A DNA stretch of 7,082 nt from JBKPFU01 sp046728975 (GTDB taxonomy: Bacteria; Actinomycetota; Thermoleophilia; Gaiellales; Gaiellaceae): assembly GCA_046728975.1 (NCBI GenBank), contig JBKPFU010000066.1:1-7082 (forward strand), written 5' to 3'. Shown piece by piece: positions 6,567 through 7,082 of this stretch (the first letter of the stretch is position 1; every line of letters begins with the position of its first letter). The notes under the pieces are model-generated. The model was given only the letters and a program-made list of their open reading frames with translations. It was not told the origin of the DNA and ran no database searches. The position numbers and the translations under genes were made by a program.

Positions 6567-6600
6567 GTCCACGACTCGATTATGCTCCCGCGCGTGGACG
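6566..6600. promoter_or_regulatory. Divergent promoter region with 8-bp inverted repeat
   Basis: CGTCCACG (6566-6573) and CGTGGACG (6593-6600) are perfect inverted arms separated by 19 bp. Between them lie two overlapping -10-like hexamers: CATAAT on the minus strand (6584-6579), firing towards the RemA-like gene, and TATGCT on the plus strand (6581-6586), firing towards the small gene on the right. The minus start would be ~6572, giving a ~15-nt leader that includes the GGAG. The arms could be an operator that covers both promoters. No clear -35 is seen for either. Confidence 0.4.
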
Positions 6601-6887
6601 AGGCGACGGTGCGGCAGCACGCGCAAGCGCACGGCGACGCCGTTGTCGCCGGCGACCTACGGCGCGCCGGCAGTGACCTCGACGGCGAGGCGCTTGCTCA
6701 GGCGGGCGAGGTGATGAAGCAGCTGCCGCAGACGCTGTCCGCCGCCGAGATCGAGTCGCTCGAGCTCGAAGGAGACGCGGCGACGGTGCGCACGCGCTAC
6801 TCGGGCGACGAGGGCTCCGGCGTGGTCGAGTCGCGCTGGGAAGAGCGCGACGGGCGGCCGAAGATCGTCCACATGCGGGTCGGCTAG
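6582..6887 (+). CDS. Small acidic protein, possibly NTF2/SnoaL-like
   Basis: This 101-residue soluble protein has an N-terminal helix (VDEATVRQHAQAHGDAVVAG), a middle helical part (LAQAGEVMKQLPQTLSAAEI), then strands ESLELEGDAATVRTRYSG and GVVESRWEERDGRPKIVHM. That helix-then-strand order, ending in a W...DGRPKI strand, recalls small NTF2/SnoaL-fold proteins, but no catalytic residue is recognisable and the function is unknown. There is no signal peptide or membrane segment. Start choice: ATG 6582 has no Shine-Dalgarno and overlaps a TATGCT -10-like hexamer. GTG 6594, 8 nt after that hexamer, would suit a near-leaderless mRNA and gives 97 residues. It is divergent from the RemA-like gene and convergent with the aminotransferase; the two stop codons share CTAG (6884-6887). 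Confidence 0.7.
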   Translation: MLPRVDEATVRQHAQAHGDAVVAGDLRRAGSDLDGEALAQAGEVMKQLPQTLSAAEIESLELEGDAATVRTRYSGDEGSGVVESRWEERDGRPKIVHMRVG

Positions 6888-7082
6888 CGCGCCAGGGCGG
6901 CGCGCAGCGCCTCGACCACACGCTCCTGGTCGCTCGGCTCTATTGCGGTGAAGAAGGGCAAGGCGAGCGTTCGGCGGCTCGCGTCCTCGGCCACCGGACA
7001 CAACCCCTCGGCGAAGCCGTAGCGCTCGCGCATGTACTGCTGGAGATGGATGCACGGCAGGTACCGGGCGGTCTGGACGCCT
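6884..7082 (-). CDS. DegT/DnrJ/EryC1/StrS aminotransferase, C-terminal part (partial)
   Basis: An open minus-strand frame enters from the right edge and ends at TAG 6886-6884, giving 65 codons with no start in the window. The residues include TARYLPCIHLQQYMRERYGF, then CPVAEDASRRTLALPFFTAI and a closing helix DQERVVEALRAAL. PxIHLQ, the PVAE..S.RTLALPFF block and the final helix are typical of the C-terminal end of PLP-dependent sugar aminotransferases that make amino-sugars for surface polysaccharides or natural products. The PLP-binding lysine would be in the missing N-terminal part. Substrate is unknown. It is convergent with the small gene to its left. Confidence 0.85.
   Translation of the reverse strand, partial: GVQTARYLPCIHLQQYMRERYGFAEGLCPVAEDASRRTLALPFFTAIEPSDQERVVEALRAALAR

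Noticed and set aside
6270..6581. Plus-strand extension of the small gene to 205 residues
   Set aside because: It runs antisense through the RemA-like gene; recognisable protein sequence starts only at ~6582-6594.

Overview
This is a GC-rich bacterial chromosome segment, probably actinobacterial. The 16S 5' region, a tyrS gene next to the rRNA operon, a PASTA-tailed class A penicillin-binding protein and possible leaderless-type promoters all fit Actinobacteria. The 16S sequence suggests a deep lineage such as Thermoleophilia/Gaiellales, but this is a judgement from memory and was not computed. The content is mostly housekeeping. I found no mobile element, CRISPR array, phage gene or defence island.

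Layout. (1) 1-427, minus: the first ~425 nt of a 16S rRNA gene, cut by the window edge. (2) 428-767: its long leader and promoter. From the promoter towards 16S there is a TTGACG/TATCAT promoter whose -35 overlaps the tyrS stop codon, a textbook intrinsic terminator, a boxB-like hairpin, a boxA-like element, and several hairpins including a UUCG-capped one. (3) 764-1918, minus: tyrosyl-tRNA synthetase with a C-terminal S4 domain; both class I signature motifs are degenerate. (4) 1919-2058: a compact divergent region with two back-to-back -10-like hexamers. (5) 2059-4377, plus: a bifunctional class A PBP (GT51, transpeptidase, two PASTA domains) whose true N-terminus lies upstream of the first canonical start codon. 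(6) 6557 to 4352, minus: a tightly packed unit of a RemA/DUF370-like small protein, an MFS transporter (probable CTG start) and a 3-methyladenine DNA glycosylase; the last overlaps the PBP 3' end by 26 bp. (7) 6558-6600: a divergent promoter region with an 8-bp inverted repeat around overlapping -10-like hexamers. (8) 6582-6887, plus: a small acidic protein, possibly NTF2/SnoaL-like. (9) 7082-6884, minus: the C-terminal 65 codons of a DegT/DnrJ/EryC1/StrS aminotransferase, convergent with the previous gene and sharing a CTAG at the two stops.

How they work together. The tyrS-rrn block is translation machinery, and the arrangement suggests tyrS read-through or co-regulation with rRNA synthesis. 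The PBP builds peptidoglycan. The RemA-like/MFS/glycosylase unit shows translational coupling (GTGA overlap) but no obvious common pathway. No wholly new system is evident. The most interesting points are the rRNA leader with a terminator between promoter and boxA, the degenerate TyrRS motifs, the inverted repeat at the RemA-like gene, and two genes that seem to need non-canonical starts.
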